A DNA stretch of 64,000 nt, taken from NCBI GenBank assembly GCA_016937995.1, contig JAFGVM010000037.1:1-64000 (forward strand), read 5' to 3'. Shown here piece by piece: positions 48,824 through 58,106 of this stretch (position 1 is the first letter of the stretch; the number at the start of each line of letters is the position of its first letter). The position numbers and the translations under genes were made by a program. Origin of the DNA: Candidatus Delongbacteria bacterium (GTDB taxonomy: Bacteria; UBA4055). Below the pieces are notes generated by a model. It searched no databases. It was not told where the DNA came from and worked only from the letters and a program-made list of their open reading frames with translations.

Positions 48824-50371
48824 TTAAAGGTATATAACCAGATTCTGCCCCGGTTTAATAATATTTCTGTTGTCTATCTTGTTCCATGCCTTTAATTTAT
48901 TATGATTAACTTTAAATTTTCTTGAAATACCCCAAACACTATCACCGCTTTTTACTCTGTAATTAACTTTTTTGCGACCATTAAGATAATATTTCTCATC
49001 ATCGTAGTATGATAAATATTTATTGTTAAAGTCCGTGAACCACTTTTCACTCGTAGGAGGTTTTATAACTTTAATTATATCACCGGCAGAAATGTCCCTG
49101 CTGTTGTTCAGATCTTTGATCCCCTGTTTTTTCACATTGAGATCATTTGCGATCTTATCATAAGTATCATCTTCCTTTACAGTATAAACATCAACCGAAT
49201 AAATATCACTTTTTTCCAACTTGTTGAATTTTTCTCTGAACCCCATTTTTGACATAACAGGTATTACTACCGGGTAATTCTTTGCATAAGGAGGTAAACA
49301 CCATTGTCTGAGCTGAGGGTTGTTCTTCTTGATCTCTTCGTAAGTAATATTTGCAAGATCGGCTATTATCTTTAAATTTACACAGCTGTCTAATTGTACA
49401 GTGTCATATAATGCTTTTTCTGACTTGTATTTAAATCCGTATTTTTCAGGTTCTTTTCCGATCTTGATCAAAGCTCTAAGTTTTGGAACGTACTCCCTGG
49501 TTTGTTTAGGAAGAGTTGTCAATTGCCAGAAATTGTTTGTCTTATGTTTTTTTACTCTTTTACTAACACCACCTTCACCACAGTTATAGGCTGCCAGTAC
49601 AAGATTCCAGTCTTCAAATCTTTTGTAGAGAACTTTGTAAAATTTTGCGGCTGCAATAGTGGATTTTATGACATCTTTCCTTTCATCTTCCCACCAGTTA
49701 ATGTTCAGACCAAAATTCTTTGCCGTAGATGGGATGAACTGCCATAATCCTGCAGCTTTAGCGTAAGAATGTGAGAATGGAACATATCCTGATTCCGCCA
49801 TCGGAACATATGCTAATTCTTCAGGAAGTCCAAAAGCTGTAAATACTTTCTTCACATCATCAACATATCTTGCTGCTCTGTGTAAATAAGTTTGAGCTGT
49901 TTTTCTTCTCTTTCCATTATAAATTTCAAGAAAATATTTTACGAGATTAAGTTCTTTGTCAGGAAAAGGTGCATATTCGATTTTTTCATCGCTAACAAGA
50001 TCAAGATCGATCTTGTCCAGATGAAATACCTTTTCCTCATTTGAATCATAGTCAATGTTCTCGACTATACATTTAAGGTTGTTGTAGTGGTCAAATATTT
50101 CTGTTTTTATGGAATTAAATTCTTGGGATGTTTCGGTATGTGCAGCTTCAACTGAATCGATGTATGCTATAATAGAATCATAAAAATATAATGAACCTTC
50201 AAAATTATTCTCTCTGACCAGCTTGTTTGCATGAACGCTCAATGATTCAAGATAGGCGATATCTTTCTCGAAAACATTGTCGCAAAACAGAGAAGCCTCT
50301 GACATAAGTATTGTCAGGATCAAAGTATTTATTACATTTTTATTCATTCTGCTATAGTGCCTCCCTGGCAT
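48824..50371 (-). CDS. Lytic transglycosylase (MltD-like) with two C-terminal LysM modules
   Basis: VPMAESGYVPFSHSYAKAAGLWQFIPSTAKNFGL, AAYNCGEGGVSKRV, LysM YRVKSGDSVWGISRKFKV. Confidence 0.92.
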   Translation of the reverse strand: MPGRHYSRMNKNVINTLILTILMSEASLFCDNVFEKDIAYLESLSVHANKLVRENNFEGSLYFYDSIIAYIDSVEAAHTETSQEFNSIKTEIFDHYNNLKCIVENIDYDSNEEKVFHLDKIDLDLVSDEKIEYAPFPDKELNLVKYFLEIYNGKRRKTAQTYLHRAARYVDDVKKVFTAFGLPEELAYVPMAESGYVPFSHSYAKAAGLWQFIPSTAKNFGLNINWWEDERKDVIKSTIAAAKFYKVLYKRFEDWNLVLAAYNCGEGGVSKRVKKHKTNNFWQLTTLPKQTREYVPKLRALIKIGKEPEKYGFKYKSEKALYDTVQLDSCVNLKIIADLANITYEEIKKNNPQLRQWCLPPYAKNYPVVIPVMSKMGFREKFNKLEKSDIYSVDVYTVKEDDTYDKIANDLNVKKQGIKDLNNSRDISAGDIIKVIKPPTSEKWFTDFNNKYLSYYDDEKYYLNGRKKVNYRVKSGDSVWGISRKFKVNHNKLKAWNKIDNRNIIKPGQNLVIYL

Positions 50372-50468
50372 CGCAGTATTATTAAACTGTGTATCTATTT
50401 TACAAGATCGAATAACTTTTCTTTATCATTCCTGGATCTCAATAATTAAAAATCTCAAGAATGCTGTT

Positions 50469-51842
50469 CTACAAACTGTCTTCTATTTCTTTCAGTTTTA
50501 ACTGAATGAGCTGCATTATCTCATCAAGTCTTTCCTGTGTCTGGGCTTCATATCTCTGTACTAAAGCAGGTTGTGTATTTGATGCTCTAAGAAGTCCGAA
50601 ACCATCATCAAAGATAACCCTTACTCCATCAACATCATTTACTTTATATCCTGCATTCTTAAAATATTCTACCGCTTTTTTAACTATCTCAAATTTCTTA
50701 TTGTCATCACTATCTAATCTTATTTCAGGAGTCATAATAGTTTTAGGAACATCTTTCAATAATTCAGAGATCGAACTTCCGGTAGTTGACATAATTTCAA
50801 GCAACCTTAAAGAAGCATAAAGTGCATCATCATGTCCAAAAAATCTGTCTTTGAAGAAAATGTGCCCACTTACCTCTCCACCTAATTCTGCATTTTCTTC
50901 TTTCATCTTAGCTTTGATCAGTGAATGACCTGCTTTCCACATAATTGCTCTTCCGCCAAGCTCTTCAATACCGTCATACATAGTCTGAGAACATTTAACT
51001 TCACCTATAATAGTTGCGCCGGGTTTTCTTGAAAGAATCTCTTTTGCAAAGATAAGCATAAGATGATCACCAAAAAGCATCTTACCTGTTTCACTTACGA
51101 TACCAATTCTGTCAGCATCACCGTCATAACCTATACCAAGATCAGCTTTTTCTTCCTCAACTTTAGCTATAAGATCGACCATATTCTTAGGAACAGTAGG
51201 ATCCGGATGATGATTCGGGAACGTTCCATCAGGCTTTGTATAAAGTTCAATAACTTCCATTCCGAAATGCCTGAATATCTCAGCTGCGACCTCTCCACCT
51301 GTACCATTCCCACCATCAACTACGACCTTTAGCTTTTTTTCGCCCATATTGATATTTTCTTTCATATAACCGAGATAATCTTCCTTAACTGAAATGGTAT
51401 CAAGTTTACCTTGTGCTCTGTCTGGTGGTTTTGCATAAAATTTATTTTCAAGAATGATATTTTTAAGAACTTGTATCTCTTGACCGAAAATAGAAGCAAA
51501 CTTTGTTGACATCTTCAGTCCATTCATATCTGAAGGATTGTGAGAACCTGTTATCATAACACTTGCATCAGCTTCAAGTTTATACTGAGCAAAATATAGC
51601 AATGGAGTTGTACATTGACCGATAGAAGTAATATTGATACCCAGTTCTATCATTGCTTTTGAAAAAGTACTAAACATATAATCAGCTGAAAGCCTTGCAT
51701 CAAAACCGATCACACAGTTATTAAGACCTTTTTCTGCCAGATATGTAGCTAATGCCCTACCGATATTAGTTACAATCTCAGGAGTAAAATCAGCCTCAAC
51801 TACTCCTCTAATGTCATATTCTCTAAATATATTTTCGTTCAC
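50469..51842 (-). CDS. Phosphomannomutase/phosphoglucomutase
   Basis: FREYDIRGVVEADFT, MITGSHNPSDMNGLK, GYDGDADRIGIV, GGEVSGHIFF. Confidence 0.94.
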   Translation of the reverse strand: MNENIFREYDIRGVVEADFTPEIVTNIGRALATYLAEKGLNNCVIGFDARLSADYMFSTFSKAMIELGINITSIGQCTTPLLYFAQYKLEADASVMITGSHNPSDMNGLKMSTKFASIFGQEIQVLKNIILENKFYAKPPDRAQGKLDTISVKEDYLGYMKENINMGEKKLKVVVDGGNGTGGEVAAEIFRHFGMEVIELYTKPDGTFPNHHPDPTVPKNMVDLIAKVEEEKADLGIGYDGDADRIGIVSETGKMLFGDHLMLIFAKEILSRKPGATIIGEVKCSQTMYDGIEELGGRAIMWKAGHSLIKAKMKEENAELGGEVSGHIFFKDRFFGHDDALYASLRLLEIMSTTGSSISELLKDVPKTIMTPEIRLDSDDNKKFEIVKKAVEYFKNAGYKVNDVDGVRVIFDDGFGLLRASNTQPALVQRYEAQTQERLDEIMQLIQLKLKEIEDSL

Positions 51843-51981
51843 AACTTATCTCCTTATGTTTTACACTCGCCTAAGATACGAAATGATTAACTGATACACA
51901 ACTGAAAAATACGTTTTTTATTAAAAGATTATATTCTCTCACAAAGGGCACTAAGACATGGAGAGTGTTTGTCAGATATGA

Positions 51982-52749
51982 CTATGCACTAGAAAGAGTT
52001 AAAGATTTTGTGATAGGATCTAGGGGAACTTTTGGAGTAGATGTATCACTACGGATTAATCTGTTAATAAATTTATTTTGAAGTTTTTTATACTCATAAT
52101 ATGTTTTTTCATATTCATCAATCTTTTCTATGTTTTTATAAAAATTTTTCAGATTAAGAATTCCTACTTTCCTTAATCTACCAATTTTAACAGCATATTT
52201 CCTGATGTATTTATATCTATCATTCTCAGGAAAAGTAATTCTAAATTTGTTTTTTTTAATCGCCCAAGCGATTAGCCTTTGTAAAAATTCCCTATCATCG
52301 TCTTTAACGTTGAAGAAATCACCTATTGATTGGTAAATGCCTTTAGCTCCATGAGCCCTATCACCATAAATGTAATTGCCAGTTTTTATGTAACTTTCAT
52401 GGGATATAAAATATGGAATTAAGAACTTATTAATATAATCTGCAATACTTGTTGAATTGCTTAATTGTAGTAATAAATCAAAATGTGTGGCAACACATAG
52501 TGCTTTATTACTTAATTTATGTTCATTTCTAACTTTATTTTCAGTTTCATATACTATTGGAGGTACCGTTGGGTAAGTTTTTGCAAATATTATCTTTAGC
52601 TTTGGAGCAGAATTTACAACAATATCTTCGTATCTAGCTTTAATAATAAATCTACCTTTTATCTCAAGATAATCACCTTTATCCACTATTTTCATCTCAG
52701 GATAGATCTGTTGAATATATTTGATACTTTTACATATTATTTCCCCCAT
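51982..52749 (-). CDS. CBASS type II-short-like E2-like (Cap2-type E2 only) protein, start at ATG 52749
   Basis: E2 fold signature KIIFAKTYPTVPPIVYETE...HKLSNKALCVATHFDLL (candidate catalytic Cys in ALCVA), YGDRAHGAKGIYQSIGDFF; directly downstream of the CD-NTase. Confidence 0.83.
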   Translation of the reverse strand: MGEIICKSIKYIQQIYPEMKIVDKGDYLEIKGRFIIKARYEDIVVNSAPKLKIIFAKTYPTVPPIVYETENKVRNEHKLSNKALCVATHFDLLLQLSNSTSIADYINKFLIPYFISHESYIKTGNYIYGDRAHGAKGIYQSIGDFFNVKDDDREFLQRLIAWAIKKNKFRITFPENDRYKYIRKYAVKIGRLRKVGILNLKNFYKNIEKIDEYEKTYYEYKKLQNKFINRLIRSDTSTPKVPLDPITKSLTLSSA

Positions 52750-53669
52750 AGTTTTGCACCTGTTGTGTACTCTTTTATTTCTTCTTGCTCCTGTTCTTTC
52801 TTTAATGGGAAACATTCTCCAAATAGCTCTCTAAATACAAGAGAAGCTCGATTACCACTATTATTATTTAGAGCTGTATTAATATCATCTAAAAAATCTT
52901 CTAGGTTTGAAATTCTTTTACTTTTCTGATAATCGGACAAATCTTTCCACAAATCCTCATATGGTGATACCGGTTTAGAAATACTGTTCTCAGATTTCAA
53001 TGTATTAATAATTTTATACAGAGTGTTATATAGTGATTTGTCGTCTCTATCTTCATTCGGAACAAAGCAGTTAATACCTAAAATAGTTAATTCAATGCTA
53101 GTAAAATCAATATCTAAATAATCACGCCATGATTTTAAGTATCTAATAATCCTTGAATTTTGTTCATTGAATCTATTTTTGTAAAACCAATCCTTAAACT
53201 CTTTTGAATCACTATTAATCCATGAATTATCATTTGTCCTAGCCAAATATGCTTTTCCATCCTTTATAATATAAACCGGGATATCTAAATGATAGTATTT
53301 TCTATAATAAACTCTAACACAGCTTGTTTTACTTTCACAACCATCCTGAGTATGTCCTACTAATGACTTTAAAATATCCTGATGGATTTCATTAGGTTTA
53401 GGCCAAGAATCTGAGTCCTCATCAACATGTCTTAAATATAATCCATCGTCAATATCAACTTCAATATCTTCTTTAGGATTCAAAGCGGTATTAATTACAA
53501 ATGAACCTTGGGATTTAAACAGAGGAATATTAATTTTCAACTCATCTTTAAAATATGTTCTTATTTTATCCCTTACAGCATTTCGACTTTTTAAAATTTT
53601 TTCTTTTTTGGTTTTTGTAAGCTTAATCTTCTTGTTGAAATCACAAAATTCTTTATGAAAGTTTAACAT
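52737..53669 (-). CDS. CBASS CD-NTase (cGAS/DncV-like nucleotidyltransferase)
   Basis: GSFVINTALNPKEDIEVDIDDGLYL (GS...DxD), later acidic residue YYHLDIPVYII; C-terminal tail AKLWGK. Confidence 0.88.
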   Translation of the reverse strand: MLNFHKEFCDFNKKIKLTKTKKEKILKSRNAVRDKIRTYFKDELKINIPLFKSQGSFVINTALNPKEDIEVDIDDGLYLRHVDEDSDSWPKPNEIHQDILKSLVGHTQDGCESKTSCVRVYYRKYYHLDIPVYIIKDGKAYLARTNDNSWINSDSKEFKDWFYKNRFNEQNSRIIRYLKSWRDYLDIDFTSIELTILGINCFVPNEDRDDKSLYNTLYKIINTLKSENSISKPVSPYEDLWKDLSDYQKSKRISNLEDFLDDINTALNNNSGNRASLVFRELFGECFPLKKEQEQEEIKEYTTGAKLWGK

Positions 53670-53677
53670 TTTACCTC

Positions 53678-54268
53678 CTAATATGTACCTTTTAATTTTT
53701 TACCTACAAATTTAGTTTCAATGGTTCCTTTTGTAGGTTCTTCTCTATTACTAAAATAATATCCTTTTAAATCGTTTTTTCCAATTGAGCAGTTTAATAC
53801 ACAAAAACCTTTATGCTCATTAATAGTATTTGAATTTTCAATCCCATCATTTTTATAAGCAAAACTAATCTCTATAGATCCGTCAGGTTTCATTATTAAA
53901 TGTTCATTGATACTTTCAGAACATGATATCAATTCATTATCATAGCTAAATTGTCTTATATATACGTAACTTGATGTTTGGGAAATTTCTATTATAATAT
54001 GAATTTCTTTACCACCGTTGTAGTTTGATTTTAATGTCCCTTCATACCTTCCAGAAACATCTTTAATATTTAATAGATATGGAAAATATTTCCATAATTT
54101 TTTATCGTATGCGATCAATACAAAGGAAATAAAAGCTATAGCTGATACAGAAGGTATCCAGTTAAACGTTTCAGGAATTAATGATACAATAATCGAGTGT
54201 ATAGCTATCAACGCAACAATAAAAAATATTAAAGTATTAACTTTATAGTATTTAAATGACAATTTCAT
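53678..54268 (-). CDS. cap15: Cap15-like CBASS effector (two TM helices plus beta-barrel)
   Basis: Two N-terminal TM segments; DVSGRYEGTLKSNYNGGKEIHIIIEISQTSSYVYIRQFS...LKGYYFSNREEPTKGTIETKF; adjacent to the CD-NTase. Confidence 0.8.
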   Translation of the reverse strand: MKLSFKYYKVNTLIFFIVALIAIHSIIVSLIPETFNWIPSVSAIAFISFVLIAYDKKLWKYFPYLLNIKDVSGRYEGTLKSNYNGGKEIHIIIEISQTSSYVYIRQFSYDNELISCSESINEHLIMKPDGSIEISFAYKNDGIENSNTINEHKGFCVLNCSIGKNDLKGYYFSNREEPTKGTIETKFVGKKLKGTY

Positions 54269-54285
54269 AAATTACCTTTTTGTAT

Positions 54286-54486
54286 TTAACAATGATATTT
54301 TCCCTCAATATAGCGATTGTAAAAAGTTCCTTTTGATCTAGAATTTATAAATCTTTCAAATACTTCTTGCGGAACTCTACAAAAATCATAAGTCCGTCCT
54401 TGTTTAAATGTGATCTTCAATCTCATTATGTCAGGCTCGTAACCAATTTTCCTGATTGCTCTAGATCTAACTGGAATCATTTCCAT
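54286..54486 (-). CDS. KTSC-domain small protein (66 aa)
   Basis: VRSRAIRKIGYEPDIMRLKITFKQGRTYDFCRVPQEVFERFINSRSKGTFYNRYIEGKY. Confidence 0.82.
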   Translation of the reverse strand: MEMIPVRSRAIRKIGYEPDIMRLKITFKQGRTYDFCRVPQEVFERFINSRSKGTFYNRYIEGKYHC

Positions 54487-54487
54487 T

Positions 54488-55090
54488 CTATTTTTTCCCC
54501 ACTATCTTCTCAACCACCTTATAAACCGTACTCCCAGCACTCTTCAACCTCTCCTCAAACGATCCTTTATCCTTATCCTTTGCCCTTTTCACAGCAGCAT
54601 GAATCATTTTATCTGTGATCTGATTTACATCAACACCTTTATCATAATTTGGAAGATATTTCTTAAGCTTCTTTGTACAATCCTTAGAATTCTTAACCCC
54701 TTTCCCATCTTCAAAATGCAGAAGCAACCAATACTCAAACTTAGGATTGCTCAAAGCAAAACCGTAATTCTCTTTCTCCTCTGCCCAATCGTGCAATTGC
54801 TTCAACTGCTTATCAGTCCACTCATCCCTGTCAACAACAAGCCAGGCTTCATCTGTTTCTAAAAGGTTTTCCTCTTTTATATAATCCTTCATTCTCTTTA
54901 AAACACTAAGCGGTGAACTCTTTTTCTTACTTTTAAGACATTTCACTCTGATAATTGAACCTCTATTATCAAAGATCGAGAAATATTCCTGTTCAGTCTT
55001 TTGACCTTCAGTAGAGATGATATAAAGCTTTTTATACCTCCTCGTTCCTGTCTTACGTTTAAACGATCTTCTTTTAGGCGGCATTAACAA
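54488..55090 (-). CDS. rloB: RloB-like (Toprim-like) protein
   Basis: [41 protein letters not shown]. Confidence 0.88.
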   Translation of the reverse strand: MLMPPKRRSFKRKTGTRRYKKLYIISTEGQKTEQEYFSIFDNRGSIIRVKCLKSKKKSSPLSVLKRMKDYIKEENLLETDEAWLVVDRDEWTDKQLKQLHDWAEEKENYGFALSNPKFEYWLLLHFEDGKGVKNSKDCTKKLKKYLPNYDKGVDVNQITDKMIHAAVKRAKDKDKGSFEERLKSAGSTVYKVVEKIVGKK

Positions 55091-56412
55091 TTACCTTTTT
55101 TATTTTGCAATGTCTTCTTCAAGTTTATCTTAGGAGTACCACCTAATCTGCCCTGCAGATAGCTTTTTCTGATATCCTTATCGTATCTGATCTCTTTATA
55201 TTCAATAAATGAACGTAAACTTGACATACCTTTCTCATCTCTTTCAGCGATCCACATCTCATCTCTGCGAAGCAGTTCCTGATCCATCAAAAGAAGATCA
55301 TGAGTAGTGAACAACAATTGAGAACGGCTATCCTTGCTACAATTACACAAAAACACTTCGATCAGCTGTTTTGTCAAAGTAGTATGTAAACTTCTGTTCA
55401 CTTCATCTATTATATAGACCTTATTATTTTTAGTCATTGACAGATCCAGAAATGCAGGTAAAAGATCAATTACTCTGAGTGATCCATCTGATTCCTGATG
55501 TAATTCAAACTTTTCTTCATCACCATCCGTTTTGGAATGATATGCAACTAACTTTTTTGCCTGCAATTCATTCTTCTCTCTTGAAATAATATATCTTTCG
55601 TTCGTAACCATTGAATGCAAACGAACCGCTGTGTTTTTTGTAACGTCCTCTCTTAGTTTATTCCTAAGATCTTCCGGTAACGGTATATTTTCAAAAGGAA
55701 AACTGATATATTCAATATGTTTTATGCCTGTATCAAGTGTCGCAAGCATATCATTCATTCTTTTAAACAGAGGATTTTTATCGTCAAGAAACTGTTCATA
55801 TTGGCCAAATCGTGTATCCGGTGCAATAAGTACAAGAGTATATTTGAACCAGTTATAAACAGGTGCAAATGTATTAACATTCTGAGAAACACTGTTAGTT
55901 AAAAATAACTGATTCGCTCTTGTACCTTTAAATGCAAATTGCAACAGTCCATCTTTCGTAAGAGGAATATGCATATTAGCTTTATCTTTCTTTCGATGAT
56001 ACAGCATTTTCTCACTGGTACTTGTAATCTGAACCAGTTTTTCTTCAAGTACTTCTTTTTGAGAAACAGAAAAACTAAATTCATATATTTTTTCATCGAT
56101 CAGCATTTCAAGTTTAAATTTTGACGGCTTTTTAATACTTTGTTTATCAAGTCTGAACGGTTCAGTAAGGATCATACTTTCAGGTCTAGTTCCATCAACT
56201 ACAAAATCTTTTATAAAAGATAGTGCCTGAAACAGATTTGTTTTACCTGATGCATTACCGCCATAAATAGAAGCAACAGGTAAAATTCTTGTCTGATATT
56301 TACTTAATTTCGGTACTCTGTCCCCATGTTGTCTTTCCTTGCTCGCTACCATCGAAAATTCAGAAGATTCTTTAAATGACAACCAGTTCTCCACTTTTAA
56401 ACTTATAAGCAT
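55084..56412 (-). CDS. rloA: AAA/ABC-type ATPase, RloA-like (AAA_15/AAA_21)
   Basis: [30 protein letters not shown] (Walker A), [16 protein letters not shown] (Walker B), [12 protein letters not shown]. Confidence 0.85.
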   Translation of the reverse strand: MLISLKVENWLSFKESSEFSMVASKERQHGDRVPKLSKYQTRILPVASIYGGNASGKTNLFQALSFIKDFVVDGTRPESMILTEPFRLDKQSIKKPSKFKLEMLIDEKIYEFSFSVSQKEVLEEKLVQITSTSEKMLYHRKKDKANMHIPLTKDGLLQFAFKGTRANQLFLTNSVSQNVNTFAPVYNWFKYTLVLIAPDTRFGQYEQFLDDKNPLFKRMNDMLATLDTGIKHIEYISFPFENIPLPEDLRNKLREDVTKNTAVRLHSMVTNERYIISREKNELQAKKLVAYHSKTDGDEEKFELHQESDGSLRVIDLLPAFLDLSMTKNNKVYIIDEVNRSLHTTLTKQLIEVFLCNCSKDSRSQLLFTTHDLLLMDQELLRRDEMWIAERDEKGMSSLRSFIEYKEIRYDKDIRKSYLQGRLGGTPKINLKKTLQNKKGNC

Positions 56413-56451
56413 TTTTCCAATCCTTTATGTTATTTTTTCTCCCCCAATTTC

Positions 56452-56482
56452 AAAGATACAATATTATTTTTCTTTTGTCAAT
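56452..56482 (-). promoter_or_regulatory. Candidate promoter for the RloAB-KTSC-CBASS operon
   Basis: Minus strand TTGACAAAAGAAAAATAATATTGTATCTTTG: TTG-N20-TATCTTTG, ~40 nt upstream of the rloA start. Confidence 0.6.
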
Positions 56483-57000
56483 TGTTTAATGAGATTATTT
56501 CTCTTAATTCATTATTTTTATTCAGTCGCATGCCTATTTTACAATACTTTGCAAGCCATACAGCTTTGCGTTCCTCTTATCATATATTTTTCGAACGGTA
56601 TGAGATCAAGTCTTAGTGAGTTAATCGAAGACTTAGACTTGATTATTTTTACTTACTTTGCACTTAACGTAATTTTGGTTACCTGACGAAAGTGACTTTT
56701 GATTGTTGTGCAAAATACATTTCTTGATATTTGGGTAGACATGGATTTTGAAATGAAAAGTACCGGAAGTCCCAAAATTAGCGTTCGTGCTGCCCTTTTC
56801 TTTCCTCCCGATTTATCGGGATTTTGGGCAAGCAAAAGAAAGCTGAAGACATCATTTAATACTCCTAGATACCCGGATCAAGTCCGAGAATGACATTTAT
56901 CCTAGCGGGATATAACTCCCCTAACCACAGGTTTCAACCTGTGGGATAAAAAAAAGGGCGTAATAAATTACACCCCTACATCAACAATATTTGACCAAAA

Positions 57001-58026
57001 TTACCTTGCAGGTGCAACCAACCCAACTTTCTTATATACCTTCGAAAGTAACTTGTATGCCGAACTCTGTACGTTCGCAGCTCCCTGCTTAAGAATCTGA
57101 TCAAGATATTTTTTATCCTTTAGAAGTTCATCGTGCTTTTCCTTGATAGGTCTGAGAGTCTCAACAACAATTTCAGAAAGGTCTTTCTTAAAATCTCCGT
57201 ATCCAGAATTAACATATTTCTTTTCGATCTCAGAGATCTCTGTATCAGTCAATGTAGAATAAATTGTGAGCAGGTTATTGATCCCGGCTTTTTCAGGATT
57301 ACTTTGATCATATCTGATCTCCATATCTGAATCTGTAACAGCACTTTTGATCTTTTTAGCTGTAATATTAAGATCCTCTGTAAGGATAATAGTTCCTTTA
57401 GGTGATTCAGCGGATTTACTCATTTTATTCTCAGGATGCTGCAGGTCCATTATCCTCGCTCCCTGCTTAGGAATGATAGCTTCCGGAATATTAAAAGTAG
57501 GTGAGTAAGTATAGTTGAATTTTTCAGCAATATCTCTTGACAGTTCAAGATGCTGTTTCTGATCATCTCCGATAGGAATCAGATTTGCATTATATAACAA
57601 TATATCAGCAGCCATTAAGACCGGATAAGCAAAAAGTCCAACATTTATAAATGTTCCTTCCTTTGCAGACTTATCTTTATACTGTGTCATTCTGTTCAAC
57701 TGACCCATTCCGGTCAAAGTGTTCAATATCCAGGTGAGTTCAGTATGTCCTGTAATATGAGACTGAACAAATATATTAGATTTCTCAGGATCCAGACCTA
57801 CAGCAAGATAAAGTGCCAGCATTGAATAAGTTCTTTCCCTCAATTCACTTGGAACCTGAGGAACAGTCAGAGCATGAAGATCAACGATTATATAATTTTT
57901 TGTATAATCCTGATATTTATCCTGCATATTCACAAAATTCTTCATTGCTCCGATATAATTACCCAGAGTCAGATTATTTGTAGGCTGAATACCGCTTAAT
58001 ATTGTTTTCTTTTCTGTATTTTCCAT
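57001..58026 (-). CDS. trpS: Tryptophan--tRNA ligase
   Basis: SGIQPTNNLTLGNYIGAMKN, QKQHLELSRDIAEKFN, KMSKSAESPKG. Confidence 0.96.
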   Translation of the reverse strand: MENTEKKTILSGIQPTNNLTLGNYIGAMKNFVNMQDKYQDYTKNYIIVDLHALTVPQVPSELRERTYSMLALYLAVGLDPEKSNIFVQSHITGHTELTWILNTLTGMGQLNRMTQYKDKSAKEGTFINVGLFAYPVLMAADILLYNANLIPIGDDQKQHLELSRDIAEKFNYTYSPTFNIPEAIIPKQGARIMDLQHPENKMSKSAESPKGTIILTEDLNITAKKIKSAVTDSDMEIRYDQSNPEKAGINNLLTIYSTLTDTEISEIEKKYVNSGYGDFKKDLSEIVVETLRPIKEKHDELLKDKKYLDQILKQGAANVQSSAYKLLSKVYKKVGLVAPAR

Positions 58027-58106
58027 AATGTTGTCTTCTATTTTTTATAACGCTCTGGGCTTATAGTAATAAGCCCCTACTTCTGACTTCTAACTTCTGA
58101 CTTAAC

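Noticed and set aside
56653-56835. 60-aa minus-strand ORF (MLAQNPDKSGGKKRAARTLILG...)
   Set aside because: Crosses the dispersed TCCCGAT palindrome; more likely repeat-derived than a gene
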